Both the position numbers and the translations under genes were made by a program. A stretch of 64,000 nucleotides of DNA from Sacculina carcini (Eukaryota > Arthropoda > Thecostraca > Sacculinidae): NCBI GenBank assembly GCA_916048095.2, contig OU696573.1:8154306-8218305 (forward strand). The letters are read 5' to 3'. The notes beneath the pieces are model-generated. The model saw nothing but the letters and a program-made list of their open reading frames with translations. It ran no database searches and had not been told where the DNA came from. This document shows positions 26,152 to 37,258 of the stretch, one piece after another; positions within the stretch are counted from its first letter, which is position 1; every line of letters begins with the position of its first letter.

Positions 26152-26509
26152 CAGAGCCGTAGCAACCGCCCCCCGTACCCCCGGCCGGGGGGCCCCGAGT
26201 GTTGAGGGTCCCCGTTGCTTCACGTATGACATTAAAATTTATCATATTATGTATAGTGTTTACCTTTTTGCTCAGATTTTTTCACCTGAGCTTGTATTAT
26301 GTGATTATGTATAATATATTAATTCATTATTTGATGGTTTATTTATAATGAGGGCCCCAAGTGTTGCATTCGGGGGGGGGGGGGGGCCCAAGTGTTGCCT
26401 TCGGGAGGGCCCCAAGTGTTGCCTTCGGGAGGGGCCCCAAGTGTTGCCTTCGGGAGGGGCCCCAAGTGTTGCCTTCGGGGGGGCCTCATAAGTCCTCGCA
26501 ACGGCTCTG
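26152..26509 (+). mobile_element. hAT-like MITE, family B, perfect 8-bp duplication and internal expansion
   Basis: The element starts CAGAGCCGTAGCAACC and ends GCAACGGCTCTG. The 8-mer CGTAACAA is repeated exactly at 26144-26151 and 26510-26517, proof of a hAT-style insertion. Compared with the 181-bp relative at 21122-21302, it has gained a tandem array of GGCCCCAAGTGTTGCCTTCG units (about five, 26352-26485) and a long G run near 26371-26386. It is non-coding. Confidence 0.92.
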
Positions 26510-26988
26510 CGTAACAAGCGCAACTGTACAGCTCGTATGAACTCATGTACAACTCAAATAAAAAACAAACACCTGATAAAAAATTAGAAAGACAATTAAA
26601 AAAACGCAAACATTCAGAAAAACTGCAGACTTGCACACACACAGACACACAGACACACAGACACACACACACACACACATACACAGATTTCCATGAATAC
26701 GTTTCAACTCTCAATTATATTCCATAATAATTATTAAGATAGTAATAAATAAAATTTTGCTGACACAACCTACAATAAATAAGAAAATAAATGAATAACA
26801 ATAAGCAGTCAATTCTGCTCTTTCAATAGCATTTTATTAGCTTCGACCTTGAAATTTTTTAGATTGTTCTGCGATAAGACCCACCCCCTTAACGCATTCC
26901 AAGCACCCACAGTGGCGGAAGAAAGCAGCGTTGTAAGTGCTTTGTACGGCAACCAATCGCAGTTAGACACCAGGAATGTTGTCTGCAA
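26510..26988. other. Gene-free stretch with (CAGA/CA)n
   Basis: A CACAGA/CA tract lies at about 26634-26684. The rest is AT-rich with no gene. Confidence 0.5.
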
Positions 26989-27167
26989 CAGTCTTTCTCA
27001 ACGTAGCCACCAGACCAAATGTAATAAATGGGGGGCCACCATGTTTTCTCACGGACCACAAAACATTTTTTGAAACAATTGAATCCATATTTAGAAGCCG
27101 CATGGCGACGGTTCAAGTGTAGTTATGTTGAAGGGAGCCATAGCAAGATAAAGGTTGGAAAACACTG
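26989..27167 (+). mobile_element. hAT-like MITE, family C
   Basis: The element starts CAGTCTTTCTCAACG and ends AAGGTTGGAAAACACTG. Flanks GTCTGCAA (26981-26988) and GTCTACAT (27168-27175) agree at 6 of 8 positions. The interior GGGGGGCCACCATGTTTTC matches GGGTGGCCACCATGTATTT in the copy at 8820-9157. At 179 bp it is about half the length of that copy. Confidence 0.82.
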
Positions 27168-27444
27168 GTCTACATGGCCGTGTGTTTTGCTTTCATAGAA
27201 TCTGTATGCTTCTGTCGATAAACACTTGTCACATAAGGCCCAACACCGACACTGCCCACGCTCTAGAATGAACACCATTAGTCGGCAGTGATAATGTGCC
27301 AATGTGTTAACAGAAACATGTTAACATCTGTGAACGACTGTACAGGTGTGATGAACTATTGACATTTGCAACTGTTTATGCATCGTCCTCACACTTGTGT
27401 GCGTGAGTGTGTGTGTGTATGTGGGCGGGTGGGTAAGTGTGGGC

Positions 27445-27503
<59 letters not shown>

Positions 27504-28477
27504 CTTACATATGTGTGTTTTTCTGTGCTTGTGCATGTTTCTCTCTCTCTCTCTGTTTGTGTGAGTGGGTGGGTGTGATCGATAGATGTGATCGTTACGA
27601 TGTAAGTTTTTCATATTGTGTGTATTTGTATATTTTTATATATTTACTGTTATGTATTTATATTTTGTATATGTTTTAGAGTGTTAATGTTACGGTCTGT
27701 TTTTTAGTTTCAGTTGACGGAACATCAATCTGAAAAGAGCCCGAATCACACATGGGTTGGATTGATATTTAAACCATCATTTAATCGGAGTACAACGTCA
27801 AGACACAGAAACAACACAGCGGTAACACAACAGCTGCCCGGTTAAAACAACCGCAGATAAAAACAGCAGGTAATATCAAATTGAAAGCGCAATACTATAA
27901 GGTACGCCAGATTTCCGTTTGAACACTCGGATCAAAAGATTTTCCGGGCAACTGGAGAATTGTTGGATCAATCAGGCTTATGGTGAATAAACTATATTGG
28001 GATGTGACATGTAACGGAGCACAATGAGATTAATGTATTATCAAAAAGAAACATTTCATATAGACGCCCGAACTAAAACTGTCACCAAATAGATTGAGTC
28101 TTGTGGCCCACTAAATAACAAATAGTGGAAAAATGACAACTGTACATTCACGTCCAGAAGAAATATTGGAATTGCTTCAATGGAGAGACTGGAAGAGATG
28201 CTCATACCTGCCATCAGCTTAGTGCCAATCCGACCAAACCAATCTCACTGTCCATGTTTAGCGTATCGGTCAGGAAAATCCTGATGTAAGCCGCTGGATA
28301 CACAGAGAGCAGTTCAATGTCTAGCATGACATCGGCTTCCAATTGTACATCTAATAAGATGCAAACAACCTGGGCTTGAACTGAGACAATAAAGTTTGTG
28401 ATATAAAACGGACGATTAAGACCGGCGATCAACCCACTGACGTCATCACTGAACGTGAGTAATCCAATCTACTCGTC
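27168..28477. other. Gene-free stretch with (TG)n
   Basis: A TG run lies at about 27443-27501, with a short CTCT patch at 27540-27553. The rest (27600-28477) is AT-rich with no gene recognised. A TGACGTCA palindrome lies at 28438-28445, just before the SINE. Confidence 0.5.
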
Positions 28478-28690
28478 CGCCTCGTAGCCGAGTGGCTACG
28501 ACGAACGCTCTGTGCACGAGAGGTCCAGGGCTCGATTCCCTGGCGAGGTGAAACGTTTGGGTTCGTTTCTGAAAGGATAGCCCAATTGTCGCACTGCGGG
28601 TTTTGTGTGCGCACAGCCGTGCAGTTTCTGTGCTGGCGGTGACTGCATACCCCGTGCGGCCGGACCTGCGGTGTGCCAACCGGGACTGTG
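28478..28690 (+). mobile_element. tRNA-derived SINE
   Basis: The head has an RNA polymerase III A box (TAGCCGAGTGG, near 28486-28496) and B box (GGCTCGATTCC, near 28529-28539) at tRNA spacing. It still folds like a tRNA: a D-arm TAGCC/GGCTA, an anticodon-like arm CTCT-GTGCACG-AGAG whose loop has T at position 33 and the triplet GCA, and a T-arm CAGGG/CCCTG. The acceptor stem pairs imperfectly. A non-tRNA body follows (GTTTGGGTTCGTTTC to GGACCTGC) that recurs at 18771-18904. A body plus a second copy makes this a SINE and not a tRNA gene. Confidence 0.8.
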
Positions 28691-29314
28691 AGGCTTTGCC
28701 CATGCATAAATTCACGCAAACATTGGCCTTTCCAATGCTGTGTTAAAATGCGTAAATTTATTTTCATTACTATTATTAAATGTACTTATATGTCAATGAC
28801 TGTGCATTGTGACAACGGCATGCCACCATGGACTCGCCAATATCGGCCTGGTATGAAGCCATCCCTATCACTGAATATCCAGACATTACCTAGTGAAAGC
28901 ATTGAGATTCAATAATTTAAACATATTTGCAGTGGAAATATTTTATCGGAAGCAAATTGAATGCAAGTCATATGCTGTAATGCAAAGCTCGCCCATGTTC
29001 GGGTCATGACCCCTAGCTCGGGAGCAGCGAGTAGAAACGGATCAGTCTGCAACATTGAGTGTATCGATCGTTCAGAATATGTGAAATGATATGCTTGACA
29101 TTTGTCCGACTATACTGGGTATTTTGGGTACTGTAGCACGCAATGTAGCATTGGATACTGTAGCACCCTGAACAACGATACCGACAGAGATGCAACGACA
29201 AAATGACTGTCGGTTTGAAATTGAAAAGATTGATATATAGTGCTAGTGCAAGCAAGTTTAGTAATAAATATAATATCAGCTGAGAAAGATTAGCATTACT
29301 AATACATGTGACTA

Positions 29315-29325
<11 letters not shown>
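28691..29325. other. Gene-free stretch
   Basis: AT-rich, no gene recognised. It may contain the undefined 3' end of the SINE. Confidence 0.5.
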
Positions 29326-29393
<68 letters not shown>

Positions 29394-29460
29394 TGTATGT
29401 ATATATGTGTGTATATACATATATGGTTGCGTGTATGAATGTGTATATATTTATGTAGTA
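29326..29460. repeat. (TA)n microsatellite with TATG flank
   Basis: A nearly uninterrupted TA run at 29327-29390 followed by TATG/TATA repeats. Confidence 0.95.
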
Positions 29461-29791
29461 TTCACACATATGACAAGCGTAGCTTTTGTGTGGATTGATA
29501 CACTTGGAATACAGACAGCGACAGCATACACGAAAGTTCGTGGAAGATGGCACGGAGCAACTGGTTCAGGAACGTTCTCCTGAACAATTGCAGACACCAC
29601 TGTCCTGGCCCCATGTGCTAGTGCTGATTATAGCGTGTGATTCGCGAGATGAGTTATGTCATCATCGGCACCTGGTCTAACTGCTCAACATGAACCGACC
29701 AAATAATTCACAATAACTCACCAGAAACACTCCTAAATCTGACCTACGTCTCTTGATCAACCGTAAGAGGATGTAACTCTTCAATTCACTC

Positions 29792-29831
<40 letters not shown>

Positions 29832-31209
29832 TACACATACACACACACACAAGCAAAGAGGAATAAGGGTGTGATTGGTTCGATTGGAGACAGGAGAGCA
29901 CGAGCACAGTTCATCTCCCGTGCGATACAAATAGGTGAGTACAGTACGAATGGCATGATCCGTGGTCAACTTAACAGTGACGTAACGCGGGTGCAATCAG
30001 CGATGACTGTTTGATGTTCATATGAGTGGGTTTCAAACTTGTGGATGATCATTGTGGTGCAATTGGCTAATTACAACTTGACGACTCAGCAACTATTTCA
30101 ATCGCAAATTCTTGGTTCAAAATTGTGATCGAATTGATTAATCTTGTGAACACAGCTGATAAGCTCAGTGATCAATCTCAAGTTTTGCGCAATTATATTA
30201 ATATCGTATTGCAATCATAAATCATGAATTTCAATGATGACTAGTAATGTCAAGCAATGTTCACTTGTCCTGATAAAATATTCAGCTGAGCCGTCAAGTA
30301 GAATTTAACCAATAAATGAAAAAAACATTCAACATTTGGCAAATCAGTTGACGGCTATGTCAAGTTATCTTTGTGGTCTTTAACTTGTCACCAAAGTAAA
30401 CAAATATAGTCTAGCATGAAGCTCATAGAGCACAAGTTAACTTGGACATTTTGCACGACATAATGACAAGCCGAGACGCTCAATGCAAATAAACAGATAA
30501 TCGATGTTGAGGCAGCGATTTGATGCGTGCCAAAGTGGTGTCCGACAGGAACAGATGTCTCGCAGCTTCCGGTCATTGTACGATAATCAGCACACACACA
30601 CACACATGCGCACAAGTGCGGAGTTAACACTTGTACTCAACTTCCGTCGAAACGATGCAGTTATCAGGGTGCACATACACACACGTACACACACACACAT
30701 ACATGCCGAGTCTGATTGTTATGTAATAATACAAGAACAGAACAGAAGCCGGTCGTTGCCAAGGGTGTATTTTTAGCAGTGACAATCATGCACTGTGCGC
30801 AACAATCAAGGTGAAACTTATTTTTAGTTCAGATGAGTGCGTTGTTCTGCGTTCGTTCTAGCCCGGGTATTTCTGCTATCACAGATTTATTTCGCGCCAA
30901 CGAGAACCTGTGTAGGGCATAAGAACTAATGACGAGGTGAGTCGGCACGCTGGCATATAACGTAGGTGACCTTTGCAATTCATGGCTACTAATGCAACCA
31001 AGCCTGACAAGTCCGACAATTTTGATTCACGCTTTTTATGTACACATATAGTATGTGTTGTGTTCGTTATAGAGATCGTATAGCATTTTTGCGACTCCAG
31101 GAAGATGTTGAATTAGCGACTCCTGGTCACGCTCGTGGGAAAACGTGCAGTCTAACTAGGCGTTGAAGAGTGATTGGCTAGTGTGGGGTCCAGAATATGT
31201 AGACATAGG
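29461..31209. other. Gene-free stretch
   Basis: CA tracts lie at about 29792-29853, 30590-30605 and 30675-30702. Open frames (29486-29680 plus, 30388-30630 minus) were inspected and show no family features. Confidence 0.45.
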
Positions 31210-31730
31210 AAAAATACGACATAAGGAACAAATCTATTTTTTAAAATAAATTCTAAATAATTCTAAATAATTATAAATTCTTAATAATTCTAAGTAATTA
31301 TAAATTCTAAATAATTCTAAATAAATTGTAAATAATTCTAAATAAATTATAAATAATTCTAAATAAATTATAAATAATTCTAAATAAATTCTAAATAATT
31401 CTAAATAATTTCCAAGTAATTCTAAATAAATTCTAAATAATTATAAATAAATTCTAAATAATTCTTAATAAATTCTAAATAAATTCTAAATAAATTCTAA
31501 ATAATTCTGAATAAATTCGAAATAATTCTAAATAAATTCTATATAATTCTAAAAAAATTCTAAGTAATTCTAAATACATTATAAATAATTCTAAATAAAT
31601 TCTAAATAATTTTAAATAAATTCTAAGTAATTCTAAATAAATAATAAATAATTCTAAATAAATTCTAAATAATTTTAAATAAATTCTAAATAATTCTAAA
31701 TAAATTCTAAATAATTTCTAAACAAATAGA
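31210..31730 (+). repeat. AT-rich minisatellite (AATTCTAAATAA)n, about 500 bp
   Basis: Tandem alternation of AATTCTAAATA and AATTCTAAATAA units (compound period about 23) with many point variants. There is no coding potential because TAA occurs in every unit. Confidence 0.9.
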
Positions 31731-33245
31731 GTTATCTAAAATTTATATATATCCGAGGTGCTGTTGCTTGGTATATTCTTGTTGGATTGCTCTGGAACGT
31801 TCCAGAATTTCCCAACACCAACACTGCCTAACAAATTGAGCGAAAAAGACAGTAGGGTCCATTAATAATTCGCCAGCCTTCAGGTGCATTCGTCCCTAAT
31901 GGATGGGATGTCCTGTCTTATTTCATGGCTTGACACATCCGTGGCGTGGTGTGTGTGCCTGTGCGCGTTGTATATGACAACTTACAATAAACAGCTTGTA
32001 GTAGGCTGTGGTGTCAGCGCTATAAAGTTATGTGTACATCATTTTAATAACCAAATATTGTTCAGCGCAATATTGGCAATGAAATTAAGCTCTTCAATTC
32101 TTCTAAGCTCTAAGCTCAAAAATATGGGCTGTATACATTGGTGATGAAACCTAAATGGTAAATGGTATATACTTCGGTATAAGTTTTGCTATAACTTCTG
32201 GATTAGAACACTATTATCATCACTTATGAACAACGATAATAGAGGAATCAAAGATGACATCAGCCTGAAAGCCAGTTAATTACAAATTATCAGTTATTAA
32301 TTTGACTTCACTAGCGTTGAGATGGAGTCACATTACAACTGAATATTTTCAGCTTATTAAAGATAATACTACACTAATATTCTAATATATTTGCTAGATT
32401 TTTAGTCGACAAGCCAGTTAACTATAGAAAAATGTTGTTCGAATATATCGCAAGTATGGACCGATAACGGATACATTTTTTCGAAAAACGAGACGTCTTT
32501 ACAAATCATTATATTAGCTACATATTGAACCGAAAAGGGGAACAAATCCTTGGGTGTTCAAAAAATCAGGTATAATACATGTGAGACGATATTTGACACA
32601 GTTTCTGTGCTAGGTTTCATTGTTTTGCATAGGCGAAAATAACGTGCATAGTCATTTTGCAATATTGCTAGAGGATTTTGTTCATCTGCTAGCAAAATGG
32701 CGATAAGCAGGCACTTAAACACACACACATACACACACACACACCCGTTAATTTCGACATTACATTACGCAGTGTTGTCTCGCGTTTGGTTGAAGGTCTG
32801 AGTGGCCTGTGCTGGCGTAATATCACGCGACTGTTTGTGCTGGAATATCCGTTTCGCAAGATTTATCCCTCTCTAGCCAGTATTTCGCTCTGCCACGATA
32901 CACACACACACACAAAAACATACACTGACCGATTGTATATATCCATTTATATATGTATGTGAGTGCGTGTGTGTGTGTGTCTGTATGTGTATGTGCGTGT
33001 GGATGACATTGGTCGAGTGACCGATCTTGAGGATTACCTCACCGATATTATGCTAATCAGTCGCTACCGGTCGACTCGGCACCGCCGACGGGTTCAATGA
33101 CCGGCCTCGGGGTCGACGAACTCGGCCACTGTTGATTTCAAGCGGCTCAGCTCAGTTGTTCTCATCTATCGCGACAACTCTCCCTCTCTCTCTCTCAATT
33201 TGTCCTCCCGCGCACTGGCACGAATGCTAGCGCGCGCGCGGCAGC
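31731..33245. other. Gene-free stretch
   Basis: Mostly AT-rich, with CA tracts at about 32719-32744 and 32901-32916 and a TG tract at about 32958-33000. The 33001-33240 part is more GC-rich. No gene was recognised. Confidence 0.45.
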
Positions 33246-33382
33246 GTGCTTGTGTGTGTGTGTGTGTGTGTGTATGTAACTCGTTGGAAGCGACAACGGA
33301 CCCCTGCTTGTCGTGGTTCGACGACCCCACCAATATCCCCTCCACTAACGTACCCCCGTTGTGCCCCTCACACGCGCACACA

Positions 33383-33443
<61 letters not shown>

Positions 33444-33581
33444 GCACACAATAGGCAACGTGGTACGGGGCGGCGATGAATGAATGGTTAATGTTAGCGC
33501 GAAGACTGTTGGCGCATGGGTACAACGCGATCAAGCACAAGTGCGTGCGTGTGTATGTGTGCGTGTGTATGTGTGTGTGTA

Positions 33582-33678
<97 letters not shown>
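33246..33678. repeat. (TG)n, (CA)n, (TG)n microsatellite cluster
   Basis: TG at about 33250-33274, CA at about 33377-33442 and a long TG run at 33545-33677, uninterrupted from about 33585. The tracts alternate in orientation. Confidence 0.95.
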
Positions 33679-33679
<1 letters not shown>

Positions 33680-35195
33680 CATGTGTACAGTCTGCTGGAT
33701 TCCTCGGACAGAGGCATCTGTGATAGCTGAAATTGTGGAAATTCATTCCGGCTAATATGATTATTATTATTTGTCATATTTTTGTTGCACAGAACAGTCA
33801 GGACAATGCAGGAAGAGTGGCAAGTGTTGCAAGGTGCATTGTATGACTTCTATCCGCCTTGCACTTGGAAAAGATGGGGAACTGGAATGGAGAGGAGAGG
33901 AAAACGTCGCATAAAATCACAAATCAGGTGTCATACACATGCAGACACCAACAAATATAGATCACGTTAAATAACAAATATCAAAATAACTAGATTTCAC
34001 AAAAATGGCAATAACATGCAAACCATTGACTAAGTTAGTCTGAAACGAACACACATACATACACTCAAACAAGCATTTTTTAAGACTAGATTTGTCGGTT
34101 TTTCAGCAGCACTGTAGGCACTTTTGAAAGATTGGATTGTGTGAAGCAATGTTGAGCAAGATGTACTCGTGAAAACGGAAATGAGAAGTGCATGGTCGAA
34201 ATATTGTGCCATAAAAGTGAATCAGTTAAAAGATGTAAATAACGGCTGGTAACTGAAGATGTTGGTTTGATGCAAGATTCAATGATGAACTGGCTCCAAC
34301 ACTTTCTTAGCGCACATTGACATTGTTCATGCTTACACACACGTATTGTTCACCGCAGAGTCGGACAATATTGATTCGTCAACGTCGCAAGTGCGGCAAA
34401 TTGGTGACGGCCGGTCGCTAATTAATTTAGCTTATCGACCGTCGAGCCGCATTGGCCGGCTCTGATTGAAGGATGATTTGCAATCAGCGCAGCCGTCTCA
34501 GCCGCTGCAGGCACGGCTCTCTTGACAAGCAGCTCCACACACACACACACGCACACACACACACACACGCTTGATCAAGCCATTCCATGCTATAATGTGA
34601 ATCACATTACAAGCTGCTATAAAAAATGCAACGCTAGAAAACGGTTTGGAATATAAATAAAAATGGACATTTGAAAAAAATATCCAAATGCGAAATGGAA
34701 TGACACTATTGTGATAATTGTGAGCCAAATTTGATCAATTGCAAACATTCAAGCAACAGCGCCAATCAGGTGGCATTTTAGAGCGCTTTGTTTTTCACCC
34801 TCTCTGTTCTTCAACCCTCCAAATGAGGATGTCCTAGATAGAAGCCCTCTAAGTCCTTTAAGTCCTAGCCTCTGCTAGAAGCTGCTTGGAGAAGCCTCAC
34901 AAGGCGCACGATCGATCAGATGCGGTTTCTTCAACCGGCGGGCTTCACATTACATTACATTACAGCTTCACATTACAGCTGACACAGGCGCGGTCAATTA
35001 GAGCTAACACAAACGCACACTTTCAATTTTAATTTAGAGATAGCCATACATCCGCTTAACAGCTAAACATGCCGAAAGCTGCTTCAAAGCTGCTTCTTCC
35101 CGATTTTCCATAAACCAGTGATAATTCGCCAGCGTCACATCCGCTCGTCTTCCAAATGAAACTGGCCGCACTGGCAGGCCTATCGTTTGGCATTC
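33679..35195. other. Gene-free stretch
   Basis: Contains a CA tract at about 34538-34568 and a short ACATT repeat near 34949-34965. No gene or splice-supported exon was recognised. Confidence 0.45.
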
Positions 35196-35391
35196 CAGAG
35201 CCGCAGCAGCCGTTACCTCAACCGTATTAAAATTTGTCATAAAGTAGCGCAAAAAAGTCCCCAGCTTGGTGGAGACCAAGGGGTTGATCGTACTTCTACA
35301 GAGTCGGACCTCCATCATAATGATGCTTTACTTATAAAGGGACCTCAAATATTGTTTTCGGGAGGTCCCATAAGACCTTGTATCGACTCCG
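35196..35391 (+). mobile_element. hAT-like MITE, family B, diverged copy
   Basis: The element starts CAGAGCCGCAGCAGCCG and ends TTGTATCGACTCCG, a decayed version of the GTAGCAACC and GGTTGCAACGGCTCTG ends of the family. Flanks TGGCATTC (35188-35195) and CGTCATTC (35392-35399) agree at 6 of 8 positions. The interior GGGACCTCAAATATTGTTTTC resembles the GGGCCCCAAGTGTTGCCTTC unit of the other copies. It is the oldest of the three. Confidence 0.7.
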
Positions 35392-36286
35392 CGTCATTCA
35401 AGAGGCAGTTGGCATAAATTGTAGCTGCTTAACATATAGAACTGATCAGAAAACATTTCTGGCAGAATTTTCAATTCGCACAGGAATTTCGCCGACACTT
35501 CATTGCTGGTGCTATCGAGACGTGTATTAGATTGTATAAGAGCGCGTCCAGTATACCAAAGTTCCTACACATCTTCGTCTTCTTGTAGAACGCCGGACAA
35601 TTCTGGATATTGCAAGTCAAATTAAAGTTGGACTGTATATTGTTTTACCACCCGCCCGCTATTATCTAATCGCTCTTATATTTATCATCTCTGCAATTCC
35701 ACTTCAACGCTGTGGTGAACATATCATTGTTGTCTAAAAGCCCTCGGTTTGACACTGTTGTGAACAAACATCTCCGACAGATAAATCGAAAAACGAGTGA
35801 GGGAATAATGCGAAAAACCGATTTGAAACGACCAGAAATGAAAGATAAAACACCTTAAACACCTCATCATCCCAAACCACTCACACAATATTGCTCCCAA
35901 TGGCGACCCATCCAGCCCAAACAATTAACACACAAGTCACATTTGCAGCATTTATACAAAAATATACACACATCATTAAGACAAATGCACAGTTTGAGCA
36001 CACACACACACACACACACACAGTATGAACTAAATCACGCGAGCAAGTTGAACAGGCTTCTTGCGTGCGATCAGACACACACACACACATTTACACCTAT
36101 GTACACACACACACACACATTTATACCTATGTACACACGCACACATAAGCTTGCTAGCCTTGTGCTATTCAGGCATACCTTGAAATAAGCACATGGGCGC
36201 ACGCAAAACTCTGAATAAAACAAAACAATTGGCCTAGAATAACCCAGAGCTCCACAAAAACCACGCCCAAATCGACTAGAGTAACG

Positions 36287-36358
<72 letters not shown>

Positions 36359-36770
36359 CTTTGGCTTTAGCAGCGCCCCACTGACCGGCACACACACACA
36401 CAAACTGTCAACGTATCCGTATCGGCTAGGAACATGGTGCTATTACACACACACTCACACACACACACGTAACAAGCTAATCAAACGACGGATGGTATGT
36501 ACAATGTGATATGAACCACACTTGCATTACACGCGCACACATACACTGTGCACTATGCACTATGTGTGTATGAACAATCTTTAAAGCATATTACACGATA
36601 CACGGCCGCTAATGTGTATGTTGTTGCACACACACACATACACACACACACACTTCAAGGCAGACAGATATGCAGGCAGTGCACACACACATACATACAC
36701 ACAGACATACAAACGGCAGTCGTTCGTATGGCAGTCACAGACAGACAGACACACACATTGGCGACGTGGG
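35392..36770. other. Gene-free stretch, probable PIM 3' flank
   Basis: Microsatellites lie at about 36001-36022, 36074-36145, 36292-36305 (CA), 36306-36357 (TA) and 36634-36720 (CA). It lies downstream of the PIM stop codon, so its right part may be 3' untranslated region, but I could not place a convincing polyadenylation site. Confidence 0.45.
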
Positions 36771-37258
36771 TTATAAACAGCTACTGCCCGAAGACTGGTC
36801 GGACGACGAGAAACAATCGGCGCCACCACTGGCCGCGCCACCAGAAACTGTCGCCACCGCTTCGGCCACCACCACGGTGGACAACGTGTCCGACTGTGAA
36901 TCCGTTTCCGGCACGGAAATGGCAGCGGCGGAGGCGGATGCTGCTTCGGACGCGACCGATTGCGAGGTGTAATTGGGGGCGGCCACTTCTTCTTGCAGCC
37001 AGCGATGTTGCAACAGCTGCTCAATACTCGGCCGCTGCTCGGGCTGAACAGCCAAACAGCTGGCGATCAGCTGCCGAGCCGCCTGGCTGACATTGGCGCG
37101 AAATGTCAGCTGTGCGCGCACAATCTGGCTGTCTTCTTCGAACGGAATGTTACCGCACACCATGTCGAACAGCAGAATGCCCAGCGACCACACGGTGGCT
37201 GGCACGCCACGATAACAACGACATTGGATCCACTCGGGCGGCGAGTAAACGCGCGTAC
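36771..37258 (-). CDS. PIM: PIM kinase last exon: activation-segment end, C-lobe and tail
   Basis: The acceptor is a (TG)11 tract ending TGTAG|GTACGC, directly abutting the exon. It encodes [24 protein letters not shown] and the [18 protein letters not shown] helix region, then a Ser/Ala-rich tail ending SSGSSCL and a TAA at 36773-36771. Confidence 0.94.

Noticed and set aside
28484..28556. Possible tRNA-Cys gene
   Set aside because: The acceptor stem pairs imperfectly, and a conserved non-tRNA body follows that recurs at 18771-18904, so it is a SINE head.
36548..37090. Plus-strand frames over the PIM last exon
   Set aside because: GC-rich antisense shadows. The minus strand carries the kinase motifs and splice sites.
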